Assembly (NCBI GenBank): GCA_019279435.1
Contig: JAAALK010000082.1
Span: 15,392,594-15,456,593 of the forward strand
DNA from: Zizania palustris
Lineage: Eukaryota > Streptophyta > Magnoliopsida > Poales > Poaceae
Reading direction: 5' to 3'
Length of the DNA: 64,000 nt
Shown here: piece by piece, positions 42,397 to 52,656 of the stretch
Numbering within the stretch: position 1 is the first letter of the stretch
How the letters are laid out: every line of letters starts with the position of its first letter
Notes under the pieces: model-generated
The model's database searches: none
What the model saw: only the letters and a program-made list of their open reading frames with translations
Told to the model about the DNA's origin: nothing
Position numbers and translations under genes: made by a program

Positions 42397-44139
42397 TCAC
42401 AAAATGTCGTAAGGGTGACAAACACCAAGTTCTCCACGCAAGTAGGCAAAACGAGAAGCATCGAGGGGTTTTGTGAAAATATCGGCTAGCTGGTGTTGGG
42501 TATCAACATATTGAAGTTCAATATCACCCTTCTCATTATGATCTCTGAGAAAATGATATCGCACATCAATGTGTTTGGTTCTGGAATGCTGAACCGGGTT
42601 GTTTGCAATACAAATAGCACTAGTGTTATCACAGAAAAGCGGAACACTCTTATAATCTAACCCGAAATCCCGCAAAGTGGAAACCATCCACAAAATCTGA
42701 GAGCAACAGCTAGCTGCAGCAACATATTCGGCCTCAGCCGTTGATTGTGCAACACTAGACTGTTTGCGGGAAGACCAGCAAACCAGTGATGTACCCAAAA
42801 AATGACAAGTACCAGAGGTACTCTTCCTATCAATCCTACACCCAGCAAAATCCGCATCGGAATAACCTCGAAGACACAAAGAGGAAGACGTTGAATACCA
42901 AATACCGAATTCGAGGGTATGTTTGAGATACCTGAGAATGCGTTTTACCACTTGGCGGTGCGAAGCTCGTGGTGAAGCCTGAAAATGAGCGCACAGACAC
43001 ACTGCAAAGTGTATGTCCGGCCTCGTAGCAGTCGAGTAGAGGAGGGAGCCGATCGTGCTTCGGAACTCCTTCTGATCTACGGCTTCTCCATCTTCGTCGG
43101 GATCCAATGCTACAGACGTAGCCATTGGAGTGGCAAGGGGCTTCGCATCAGCCATGTCGAACTTCTTGAGCAGGTCCTTGGTGTACTTCGTCTGGTGGAT
43201 GAAGGTACCTTGTTTGCTTTGTTTGATTTGCAAACCAAGGAAAAAAGTGAGTTCGCCCATCATGGACATCTCGAACTTCGTGCTCATGGCATCTACAAAC
43301 TCGACAACCAAAGCATGAGAAGAGCCACCAAAGATGATATCATCCACATAAATCTGGACTAGGAGGAAATCTTTGCCATGCTTGAGAGTGAACAGGGTTT
43401 TATCAACAGATCCCATCAAATACCCCCGCTCAAGCAAAAAAGACTTAAGTCTGTCATACCAAGCCCGAGGGGCCTGCTTGAGTCCATAAAGAGCCTTATG
43501 AAGTTTAAGGACTTTATGTGGGTATTTGGGGTTTTCAAAACCAGGGGGTTGTTTTACATAAACATCTTCGCCTATGAAGCCATTAAGAAAAGCACTTTTG
43601 ACATCCATTTGATAGAGTTTGAAACCACGGGATGTCACAAATGCAAGTAAAATCCTAATGGCCTCAAGACGAGCAACAGGTGCAAAAGTTTCAGTAAAAT
43701 CAATCCCTTCTAATTGAGAATGACCCTGAGCTACAAGTCTAGCCTTGTTTCTAACTACAGTCCCATCCTCCCCTTGTTTGTTTTTGAAAATCCATTTTGT
43801 TCCAATGAAATGAACATTTGGTGGAGGATCAACTAAAGTCCAGACTTGGTTTCTCTCAAAATTTTCAAGTTCTTCATGCATGGCATTGATCCAACTAGAA
43901 TCAGAAAGTGCATGACTAACATCTAAGGGCTCAAAAGAAGCAACAAAAGCGGAATCAATGAAATGAGCATGAGAACGTGTTACCCTTTGATCAAGCTCAC
44001 CAATGATCTGCTCGGGAGGATGCATCCTTTGAACATGATGTGGAGCCTCACGACGAGATGCAGTCTCCCCCTCAACTTGTGCGTTCGAGTGGTCCAAGAT
44101 GACCGATGTCGAGGTAGTTGCTTCGGGACCTTGTGCCAA
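42397..44139 (-). CDS. Cop-7 reverse transcriptase and RNase H
   Basis: 580 codons, fully open. RT (about residues 95-340) has WTLVDPP, KWIFKNKQ, QMDVKSAFLNG (Asp 179), LYGLKQAPRAWY and YVDD at 264-267. RNase H (about 420-560) has GYSDADFAG (Asp 428), STAEAEYVA (Glu 469-471), LFCDNTSA (Asp 504) and RTKHIDVRYHFLRD. It ends YDIL. All catalytic residues expected for Copia RT-RNase H are visible. The frame is the C-terminal part of a polyprotein, continuous upstream with integrase sequence, so the initial Met is not a true start. It would copy element RNA to cDNA in particles. Confidence 0.93.
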   Translation of the reverse strand: MAQGPEATTSTSVILDHSNAQVEGETASRREAPHHVQRMHPPEQIIGELDQRVTRSHAHFIDSAFVASFEPLDVSHALSDSSWINAMHEELENFERNQVWTLVDPPPNVHFIGTKWIFKNKQGEDGTVVRNKARLVAQGHSQLEGIDFTETFAPVARLEAIRILLAFVTSRGFKLYQMDVKSAFLNGFIGEDVYVKQPPGFENPKYPHKVLKLHKALYGLKQAPRAWYDRLKSFLLERGYLMGSVDKTLFTLKHGKDFLLVQIYVDDIIFGGSSHALVVEFVDAMSTKFEMSMMGELTFFLGLQIKQSKQGTFIHQTKYTKDLLKKFDMADAKPLATPMATSVALDPDEDGEAVDQKEFRSTIGSLLYSTATRPDIHFAVCLCAHFQASPRASHRQVVKRILRYLKHTLEFGIWYSTSSSLCLRGYSDADFAGCRIDRKSTSGTCHFLGTSLVCWSSRKQSSVAQSTAEAEYVAAASCCSQILWMVSTLRDFGLDYKSVPLFCDNTSAICIANNPVQHSRTKHIDVRYHFLRDHNEKGDIELQYVDTQHQLADIFTKPLDASRFAYLRGELGVCHPYDIL

Positions 44140-45249
44140 AGTGGTCGAAGCGGGGTCGGCTTCGGGGGTTGAAGTCGAGGGTAGCAGGTGTTCATCCTCG
44201 AACTCTCCGAGATATTCTTCTTCGAAGATGGTCTATTCCATGTCGTGTTCATTTGCCTGTTCAAGAGCAGAACTAACAGAGGGGGTCGATTCATCAAAAG
44301 TCACATCACATGACTCGATGACAGTGTTAGTCTCCAAATTATAAACACGATAAGAATGACCATGTGTGGTGTAACCCAAAAAGATCCCGTCAGAAGAACG
44401 CGACTCAAATTTGTCTAAGTTTCCATGTTTTAGGATAAAGCAACGACAACCAAAAACTCGAAGATGAGTAACTTTGGGTTGTCTCCCAAAACGTAGCACA
44501 TAAGATGTCAAATTAAAAATTGAGCGCAAGAATATTAGGTTTGAGATGTAACATGCAGTATTCATGGCCTCAGCCCAGAATTTTCTAGGAGTCCTGTGCT
44601 CATCGAGCTTCGTCCTAGCCATCCCAACCAAAGTGCGGTTCTTTCTCTCAACGACACCGTTTTGTTGAGGAACCCGCGGAGCAGAGAATTGATGTTCTAT
44701 GCCATGCTCCATGCAAAAGTCAACAAAGAGACTATTCTTGAACTCAGTGCCATTATCACTTCAAATGAATTTCAATGCACCAGGGAGTTCAGTGAAAAGT
44801 CTCAAAGCCAAGCTCCGAAAGTGTGAAAACACTTCATCCTTGCTGGCAAGAAAGAAGACCCAAGAGTAGCTAGAGAAATCATCGACAATGAATAACACAT
44901 ACCACTTGCCGCCTAAAGAACTAACCCGAGAAGGACCTACAGTGTCCATGTGGAGAAGTTCTTCGGGTTCTTCAGTCATCACTGTGGTGACTGGCAAATG
45001 CGAAGCGGCAATCATTTTTCCATGTCGACAAGGAGCGCAAACTAAATTCTTCTCAAACTTGAGCTTGGGCAATCCTCGGATCAGACTTAGGGCACTTAGA
45101 CGAGCGAACAACTCAAAGCTCATATGCCCTAGTCTCCTATGCCACTTCCAAATCTCAGAAGTAGAATGTGCAATAAGATAGTGAGAAGAACCAGATGACT
45201 CAGAAAAATCAGCTCCAAAGACTCTCCCAACTCTAGAGATCTTACACAC
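44140..45249 (-). pseudogene. Cop-7 integrase
   Basis: It has the zinc-binding region (WHRRLGHM ... LVCAPCRHGKM), LLHMDTVGP (first Asp), KWYVLFIVDDFSSYSWVFF, SDNGTEF (second Asp), NGVVERKNRTL (Glu), then FGCRCFILKHGNLDKF and GIFLGYTTHGHSYRVYN. A TGA at about 44760 stands just before SDNGTEF, where Cop-1 and Cop-2 have AGA (Arg). Another stop (TAG near 44232) follows ANEHDME. Otherwise nearly complete. Integrase catalyses nuclear insertion of the cDNA. Confidence 0.87.
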
Positions 45250-45912
45250 AACAACGCCATCAGAATTGAGTACTTGCGAAGTATCGCGATGGAATCACAC
45301 TTCGAAGCCCTCATCAAGCAACTGAGATACAGAAAGCAAATTGTATCCCAGGTTCTCAACCAAAGCAACATCTTTGAGAGTGAAATTCGAGTTAATTCTT
45401 ACCACACCTTTACCTTTCACTCTACTCCTACAATTGTTTCCGAAGGTGATATGTTCCCTTTGCTTGGTTGTGGTGAGGCTGGAGAACAATGCTGCATCTC
45501 CGGTCATATGGTGCGAACAATCGGAGTCCATGATCCACGTGCCCTCCAAGCCTCGGTCTGGCGCATACACATGATAAGAAAATCTCAATCGCTCAGTGCT
45601 GGGGTGAGTGAATATATGACGAGGCATCCAGCACTGAGTGACACGAGTAGTAGGCACAATAAAAGTAGACTGTCTACACACAGGATAATCAGAATGATGC
45701 AAAGTGTGAGGTCTACCTGCATGCTGAGATCTAAAAGCATGACGAGGTCTCCTACTCAGATGGGGTACAAAGCTACTCGCCCAAAGTCTACCACCATATG
45801 GAACATGGTGAACACCTCGAGGAGCAAAACCTCTCCGAGAAGCATGAGGAGCCTCGAAAGCAGGACGTGAGTAAAACTCAGACTCATGCATACCTAAAGA
45901 TTGGTAATGCAT
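45250..45912 (-). pseudogene. Cop-7 protease with altered active site
   Basis: A His/Arg/Pro-rich linker precedes WIMDSDCSHHMTGD. The expected aspartic-protease D-S-G reads D-S-D, while Cop-1 keeps DSG. NLLSVSQLLDEGFEV follows, then a stop at about 45295 leading to MCKISRVGRVFGADF in another frame. A Gly-to-Asp change in the triad should abolish activity. Protease normally cuts gag-pol in the particle. Confidence 0.82.
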
Positions 45913-45915
45913 GTT

Positions 45916-46914
45916 CTAGAACCTCATGGCCTGAGAGCGTCGCTCATCCTTGATGCGACGAAAACAGAACCCAACCAAATGACCCGCCCGCTGACAGTAG
46001 GAACAATGAAAAACTCTCCTAGGGGCACTCTCATGGGTCATAGGAGAAACTCTCACAGGCTCCTTGGGCTTCTGCTGAGTGGTTTTCTTGGGAGGGATTT
46101 TCTTGGCAGGAGGAGTGGTTTTCTTTGGAGTCCGGGTAGGCTTTTTGGTTGATGGAGTGTCTAACAGGGCTCTTTCTTTCTCTAAGGTAGTGGGTGAGGT
46201 AAAAACAGTTATGTTCTCACTATCTGAGGGAGTCCTCTCAAAACCCAATCCTAGAGCTAACCCTGCCCTATCATCACACATCTTGGTCTTGGCCAAGAGC
46301 AAATCCATCCTACCCTTTCCCTCAGTGCATTTGTTAACCACAGAAAGAAGGTATTCATTTTCAGTCATGAGGTTCTCAGCTCGCTCTCTAACAGTGCCTA
46401 GCTGGTCCTTAAGGGTTATGCAAGTGTCACAAATAGGTTGCACATCCTTAGAACTACTGGCCTTCTCCAATCTAGCCTCTAAGTCATGAATATGCTTATC
46501 ACGTAAATCAATGCTCTCACGTAATAAAGAACAGTTCATGCATTCAATTATATCATGAGGACTAGAATCAACCATCAAAAGTTGCTTCTATGCAGTCTCA
46601 AGCTCAGATAGAGTTTGAGCATGTACAGAACGCAACTGAGCAAGCTCACTCATGACAACAGTGCAAGATTCACATTCAACATCATTAACTCTAGACTTAA
46701 GCATGGCATAATCAGTAGAAATAGAGTCTAGCCTAAGTCTAAGGTCTTTTCTATCTCTAGCAGCTTGCACAAGTAATCTATCCTGACCAAGAACTACTTC
46801 ATTCAGCTCATCTAGTTTAATTAAAAGCTGGTCATAGGATAGAGGTATCTTAGATGAGTCAAGCTCATCGCCGCTGTGATCGTTGTCGGCCATGAAGCAA
46901 AGGCCGGTGAAATC
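45916..46914 (-). CDS. Cop-7 gag C-terminal extension: coiled coil and second zinc knuckle
   Basis: Continuing gag after a TGA at 46918, the frame runs FTGLCFMADNDHSGDELDSS, a long Leu/Glu/Arg-rich coiled coil with one stop (46588-46590), a Lys/Pro-rich basic linker and a CCHC knuckle CSYCQRAGHLVGFC near 45990 (C-x2-C-x4-H-x4-C). The first knuckle lies in the preceding ORF. The same arrangement occurs in Cop-1 and Cop-2, so it is a family feature. It may form the oligomerisation and RNA-binding part of gag. Confidence 0.75.
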
Positions 46915-46917
46915 TCG

Positions 46918-48027
46918 TCACTTCTTGTCCTTCTTCTCCTCCTTCCTTGGAGACTCCACCTCCTCAGAGCTCAACTCCTCAGTTGAGGAAGTGTCGATGT
47001 CGCTGAGAGCAGCAACAAATGCTCTAGAAGCGGCTTTGTCTACCCTCTTAGCCACCTTGCCGCGCTTGCCCTTCACAAAGGGTTTCCTCTCCTTTTTGTG
47101 GTATTTGGGGCGCTCACTATCATCTCTCTTCTTGAGTTTAGGGCAGTTGGCCTTGATGTGAGAAGTGTCGCCACACTCAAAACAACCACTGAAACCACCT
47201 CTCCTCTGATCCCGTCTCTCATGGTGAAAACGGGTGAACCTTCTAGCAATGAGAGCAAGCTCATCATCATCCAGAGTATCCACCTGCTCCTTAGTGATGG
47301 AGACCAGGGAGGACAAAGCAAAACCATCTGCAAAAACACAAGTGCCTGATGTGCTTGGTTCTGCAGTGGTGCCACGGCTAGTGCTAGAAACCAATGCCAA
47401 TGGTTGTGGCAAGGAGTTTCTATGCATTGCAAGAGATGCCTTGGCAATCTCTGTGGACTTTAGCTTGCTGAAGAGCTCATCACAGGTCAATGTGTCATAA
47501 CCTGCGGACTCCTCAATGCTGGATATCTTCACTTCCCATATGCTACAGTCAAGAGCATAGAGAAGATTGATAGCCCTGTCATGGTCATTGTAAGCAAGCG
47601 TCCCGTTGGACCGCAAGTTACTCACTATCGCATCAAAGCGAGAAAACATGGCATCTATAGATTCACCAGGTGCCTGCACAAACAGCTGATACTGTTGATT
47701 GTATGTGCTTTGGCGCCTGGCCTTAATCTGAGTAGAGCCCTCATGAAAAATAGTGAGTGTAGTCCAAATTTTCCTAGCTGTCCTAAGGTGTTGCACCCTA
47801 TCAAAGTCACTTCTACTCAAACCAATGAACAGTATATTTCTTGCCTTGGAGTTGGCATTATACTGATCCTTCTCTGTTTGAGAGGTGCGAGTTTCAGGGA
47901 TGGAGTATTGTGAGTCCACAATCTCCCAAATTGCATTTCCTTGGCTTAGAAAGTAAGCCTCCATGCGCACCTTCCAGTATGCAAAGTCTGTCCCATCGAA
48001 CAGAGGTATTTTACTAACCCTGTCCAT
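46918..48027 (-). CDS. Cop-7 gag (nucleocapsid precursor), N-terminal and first zinc knuckle
   Basis: 369 codons, open, starting at the ATG 50 bp inside the PBS. It has LFDGTDFAYWKVRMEAYFLS near residues 9-28, QIKARRQSTYNQQYQLF at about 100-116, SIDAMFSRFDAIVSNLRS at 123-140 and DTLTCDELFSKLKS at 178-191. The knuckle CFECGDTSHIKANC is at 282-295, followed by a Lys-rich tail. It matches plant Copia gag (UBN2-type). It packages element RNA in the cytoplasm. The terminal TGA is absent at the same place in Cop-2, so it is probably a mutation and the natural protein is longer. Confidence 0.9.
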   Translation of the reverse strand: MDRVSKIPLFDGTDFAYWKVRMEAYFLSQGNAIWEIVDSQYSIPETRTSQTEKDQYNANSKARNILFIGLSRSDFDRVQHLRTARKIWTTLTIFHEGSTQIKARRQSTYNQQYQLFVQAPGESIDAMFSRFDAIVSNLRSNGTLAYNDHDRAINLLYALDCSIWEVKISSIEESAGYDTLTCDELFSKLKSTEIAKASLAMHRNSLPQPLALVSSTSRGTTAEPSTSGTCVFADGFALSSLVSITKEQVDTLDDDELALIARRFTRFHHERRDQRRGGFSGCFECGDTSHIKANCPKLKKRDDSERPKYHKKERKPFVKGKRGKVAKRVDKAASRAFVAALSDIDTSSTEELSSEEVESPRKEEKKDKK

Positions 48028-48077
48028 GTCGCCAACAGATCACAAAACCGGTTAAGGTCAACTGGTGATCTTAACCT

Positions 48078-48089
48078 GCTCCGATACCA
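48078..48089 (-). promoter_or_regulatory. Cop-7 primer binding site
   Basis: The minus strand reads TGGTATCGGAGC, one change from the initiator-Met complement, two bases inside the LTR. Confidence 0.88.
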
Positions 48090-48091
48090 AT

Positions 48092-50154
48092 TGTTGGACC
48101 AGAAATGGCGACCAGAGGGGGGTGAATGGGAGCTTTTAAAATTTCAGACTAAAAATAGCCTTCTGTTTTAATTCTGGCTTCTGCGGAACAGGCTTTGAAC
48201 ACACCCTTCGAAGTTCTGGTTCGGAGGTATTTTACAGCTCCGAACACAGGCTTCGCAAGAAGCAAAAGTTCGAAGCCAAGAAGACTTCGCTCCACCCACA
48301 ACCCCAAAAATTCAGCTTCTGCTAAGTCAGTGCAGCCTTCGCACACAGAGTGCCTTCGTGCAGGCTTCGCACTTCACCTTTCGCAAGAGCGGACTTCCCT
48401 CTGAGGACTTCGAGCAAATACTCAGTGACAGCAACTAGTGCTGGGCTTCATACTTCGAAGGTCTAAATGCACACCGAACAGACTTCGCCAAGGGCTTCGA
48501 CACGGGAAGAAAAACGGGCTTCGATCAGTGCTTCGCTAGTAATCAAAGAGGTCTAGCCTCCAGTTTACACAGAGCAAACAAACACTGAAAAACACACTTC
48601 GCTCAAACACACTTCACCCAAACAGGCTTTTCACACACCTCTCTAGAGAAGCTCACAAGAAATCGGAGTACTGAAAAACCGAAGCATGCAAAGAAGTATG
48701 CATACAAGCTCAAGCAGTAAATGAACACAAAGTCAAAGCTTCAATGCTTGAACAAGAACACAAAATGAACTCACAGATCTGAATACATAGTATGTGGCGG
48801 CTAGTACAGGAGCTCAAAAATGAATGCTCAAAGTGTTGATGTGACTTAACCAGCCTCCACTATTTATAGGCACTATTCAGCCCTATGAATAGACTACTTT
48901 ACCCCTAGGGTTTACACCGGTTTTGTCTCATCAGAACAGGGGGTACAATTGGTAGTCTACTTTATTTGGAGGCTTCTTTTGTCAGCTTCACAGAGGGGAC
49001 AGTACCAGCTTTTGCAGAGCAGACACTATCAACCTTTGCAGTTTTGGACGCTTCTAAAGCCCCCCTTCGCACGCGAGGGGTGCGGTAGCTTCGGTGAGAA
49101 GCCTTGAGCCTGACGGCATTCGCTTCACCGAAGTCAGCCTTCGATACATTGACGGTTTTGATCCGAAGCCGTCAAAGCCCTTGGGCCTTCGCACCAACAC
49201 CTTCGGAGTGGACCACCATGGCTTCGCAGCTTCTCCTAGCTCGAACTCCGTTAGTCCGTGTACCGAAGCCATGCATGGCCGAAGTACCTCAAGTCAGTCT
49301 CACTCTAGAGCCTGCCTCGCTCCGAAGTCAGCCTCACTCGGAAGCCCCACCTTCGGAGTACCACCCTTCGAAGTCCCTCCTTCATCCAAGGCCTCTGCAT
49401 GAAGCACTCCATGAGCACTTCGTTGTAGTGTCTCTCCCCGAGCACACTCCTCGACGATTCTCACCCGGACCATGCCTTCGATGCACCTCGACTTCTGAGA
49501 CCTTCGTCGGGTGTACCTTCGAGTGTCTCCCTCCGGAGCACACTCCGAATACCTTGCCTCATTGCTGAGGACTTGATCCACCATACTCTGAAGTCACTCC
49601 ATTCGGAGTACCCTTCGAAGTGCCTCACCTCCGAGGACTTCGTCTCGGAGTACCTTCACCCGGAGCCACGCTCCGCACTTACTGCCTTCTTTTGGCGCAC
49701 CTCGACCCGAGGTCCGACCTCGACCCCTTCGTAGCCTTCGTGACGAAGCCTCCTGCTCCCCTGGCATCAAGCCTCCTGCTTGACCCAGGTTCACTTGCTA
49801 CGAACCGTCCGTCGCCTCCGAAGTCACCTGCGCACCACAAACAAGCAGACAAGTGTATCCAGTACTCCAGAGACCTCTCCAGGTTAGAAACCTTCGGCAC
49901 ACACTCCGGTGTACTGCCCAAAGTACCGAGCCCTTCGGTACAGCCATGTCATTGTGTACTGTCGGACCCCTCCGACAGGCACACTCCGCTACAACAGCTG
50001 TAGCAACCAGACCCACCGAACCCTTCGGTGAAACAACCTCCGAACACCTTCGGAGAACCAACCTCTGAACCCCTTCGGAGGGACCCCTTCGAATCATAGG
50101 GTAAAATCTGTCAATCACTCATCACATACTCCGAAACCAACCCTTGGTTTCTCA
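48092..50154 (-). repeat. Cop-7 5' LTR
   Basis: 2063 bp, from TGTTGGACCAGAAATGGCGA to TTGGTTTCTCA, followed by the TSD AATAG. The middle and right part are CpG-rich and full of CTTCGAAG and CCTTCGGAG-like palindromes, a trait reported for Sirevirus LTRs. ATTTATAGGC near 48863 reads GCCTATAAAT on the minus strand, a probable TATA box. The overlapping open frames at 49054-49794 arise from the GC-rich repeats and are not genes. Confidence 0.93.
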
Positions 50155-50290
50155 AATAGAGATCAGAAGTTTTGATATTTGTCGAGTCGGAAGTTTTGAT
50201 GTTAATCGGAAGTTCTGATGCTAGACAAAATTTGCGATAGAGAAGTCAGATAAGAATTTCCGATGCCAGATCGGAAGTTCTGATCTAGAC
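50155..50290 (+). other. LTR-like non-coding segment within Cop-6 pol, right part
   Basis: It contains at least four GAAGTTCTGAT or GAAGTTTTGAT repeats, as in the family LTR and leader. The equivalent part of Cop-8 pol (56580-56830) has none. It starts with AATAG, the right TSD of Cop-7. Confidence 0.6.
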
Positions 50291-51540
50291 AGATTGGAGT
50301 CCATATAAGGAAACCAAGTTTGGAACTTGGTGGATCCACCCTATGGCGTAAAAACTATTGAGTGAAGATGGATTTTAAGGAAAAATTCATTGATGTTCAC
50401 ATCTATTAGGAATGATTGGAGGCAAAAGGTTTCAAAATATTCAAAGTGTTGATTATGATGAAACGTTATTCACGCATCGTTATGCTTACGTCTGTTCGGA
50501 TTGTTGTAGCAATTGCCGCATTTTTATGTTTATGAGATATGGCAAGCTTCTCGGAGTTGGAATATTTTTTTGATGAGGTAATCAAAATGTTTGACTCCAT
50601 CAAGGATAAATATGAGTCTTTTGTTTGCAAAAGGGCTAGTGGGACCACACTTGTATTTCTGGTTCTATATGTGGATGACATATAGGTAATCAGAAATGAC
50701 ATTCCTTTGTAGAATGTTGTCAAGACCATAATTAAAAATGGTTTCTCAATAAAGGACCTTGGAGACACAACATGCACTTTGGGCATTAAGATCTATAGAC
50801 ATAGCTCGAAATGGCTAATTGGATTAGGCCAGGATGAAGTACATTGACAAGGTTTTGAAACGGTTTCAAAATGCTGAATATGAGTGCAATGCCGTATGCC
50901 TTCGTGATCGGGTCGATCATATGTGCCATGTACGCGCCCAAATGTGCAAGTACCAGTCAAACCCAGGTGAGAGTCATTGGGCATTCGTAGAAGGGATCCT
51001 CATGTACTTGGGAATAATTGAGGATATGTTCCTAGGACTCGGTAGCGAAGTGGAGCTCGATGTAAGGAGTTACACCAATGCTAGCCTTCAGGCCAATAAA
51101 AGATAATTCTCGATCGCAGTCTAGGTTTTTGTTCTACCTCAATGGAGGCGTAGTGAGTTGGAAAGGTTCCAAGTCAAAGGCGGTGGCCGATTCTACAATA
51201 GTAGCTGAGTATATTGCAGCTATGGAAGTTGCGAAGGAGGTTGTTTGGAATAGAAAGTTTGTTTTTGAGATGAGTGTTGTTCCTAGTGCGTCCACTCCAG
51301 TGGACCTCTATTATGGTAATAGTGTTGCCATTGTGCGAGCCAAGGAACCTAGATAACACCAGAAGTCCAAACATGAACTTCGGTGATGTCACCTGATCCG
51401 AGTGATCATAGAGAGAGGTGATATGAAGATTTGCAAGATGCACACGGATTTGAACATAGCAAGATCCGATGACAAAGACGCTTCCATAGCCCTAGTATGA
51501 AGCGCATATGAGCTCCATGGGTATGAGATACTTGCGAGAG
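50291..51540 (+). pseudogene. Cop-6 RT and RNase H remnants
   Basis: Pieces align with Cop-8: KTIE near 50355, DVDYDETL, LYVDDI (about 50668, the YVDD block followed by a stop), SIKDLGDTTCTLGIK, then a large deletion. RNase H follows with YLNGGVVSWKGSKSKAVADST, TIVAEYIAAMEVAKEVV and YYGNSVAIVRAKEPR (51078-51356), where the catalytic CDNS reads YGNS. It ends MSSMGMRYLRE near 51540. Frameshifts and deletions make it non-functional. Confidence 0.8.
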
Positions 51541-52466
51541 TGAGTCATGTGTATGTGGGAGCTGCTAGTGATGTCTATGCTAATGTAGGAGATAATTGTT
51601 ATCTTGTTCCTTGAATAAATGTCGTTTGCATTTAATTAATGAGTATGACTTGTTATGTGAAACTATTTTCTTTATGACAATGTTGTTCAAAAGGGTCCCT
51701 AATATCATCATCATGTGGGACAGTGATGATACATGGATTAGCACATTCGACTGATTGATGATCATGTTTCATAGATCATAGACATAGAGATGTCAAATCA
51801 GTGATGTGGACACATGTTAGTGAACATGGTGTTGGACAGACCCACTAAAGATATTGCTGGGATTGTTATTGTAATGTGCCAAGAGTTGTCATCTCAAATG
51901 GTGTACTTACAGAGTCCTTGGACCTGAGATCGTCATTTGATTCCAGAATGCGTAGTGACACACTTAGAAGCTTCCTAACACTATTCCATAATAGGGTATT
52001 AATAAGGGTTGTTTTTAGGTGTGTTGTGAAACATGTCTTGGGATATGAGTGGTAAATATGGAATTTAGCCCTCCTAATAACGGGAAAGTCGTCTCTGGGC
52101 CCCTCGAGTTATTGGATAGGAAAAGTGCATGGCCATGCCACTATGACTAAGGAGTTAGTCATGATTTGAATCTGATACTTGATCGAGTGAAATGTCGAGC
52201 TAACCAAAAAGGGTGGCACGTAGCTCAAATTGAGCTTGACTGATGGCGTGTGTTAAAGGCACTGGTGCTTGCGTATATCAAGGTTCAGAAAAATTTGATT
52301 TTGTACGCTTTCGAGGGTCAATATGTGCTGCTAGGTACCGCTATTAATCAGTGAGTCAGAAATGGTTTCCGGCAAACAGCCGTTAGTGTATGAACCTATC
52401 GGGTCACACGCCTAAGGGGATGGATTAAATACTTGTAAAGAATTGGTTCTTGTACAAGTGGAAGAT
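51541..52466 (+). other. Cop-6 3' untranslated region and PPT
   Basis: About 930 bp, alignable to 58340-58955 of Cop-8, but with about 325 bp extra (about 52068-52390) that Cop-8 lacks. It ends ACAAGTGGAAGAT before the LTR, a PPT-like tract. No gene seen. Confidence 0.75.
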
Positions 52467-52656
52467 TGAAGGATATGCCGAAGAAAATTCCATTGATCGA
52501 AAGTTCCTATAGGTAGTATCGGAACTTCTGATTATTATCTGGTCTCGATATAGAGAGAAAATGTTGCTTCGGAAATTCCAATATGGTATCGGAAGTTCTG
52601 ATGAGCAAAGTTCTGATTTAGAATCGGGGAATTTTGTACTGATCAGATGTTTCGAT
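52467..52656 (+). repeat. Cop-6 3' LTR, left part
   Basis: It begins TGAAGGATATGCCGAAGAAA and stops at TTTCGAT, where a second LTR start (TGAAAGTTATGC) begins. The last five bases TCGAT and CCAAT at 59779-59783 fit a decayed TSD of Cop-8. Confidence 0.83.

Larger units (their letters stand above)
28438..50154 (-). mobile_element. Cop-7: Sirevirus-type Copia element with Gyp-2 nested inside
   Basis: The minus-strand order is 5' LTR (48092-50154), PBS, gag (48027 to about 45916), protease, integrase, RT-RNase H (ending 42397), 3' region (42396-42036 and 29863-29102) and a shortened 3' LTR (28438-29101). A perfect TSD AATAG flanks it (28433-28437 and 50155-50159). Gyp-2 occupies 29869-42035. 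Without Gyp-2 it is about 9.5 kb. Long CpG-rich LTRs, repeated PPT motifs and the gag type support the Sirevirus lineage. It is the best preserved Copia element in the window. Confidence 0.93.

Noticed and set aside
43378..43650. Plus-strand frames over Cop-7 RT (42985-43362, 43378-43650)
   Set aside because: Shadows of the minus-strand RT-RNase H frame, which has clear homology.
48078..48089. tRNA gene remnants at TGGTATCxGAGC sites
   Set aside because: Only the 12-nt primer-binding complement is present, at the expected place next to LTRs. No tRNA fold is present in the surroundings.
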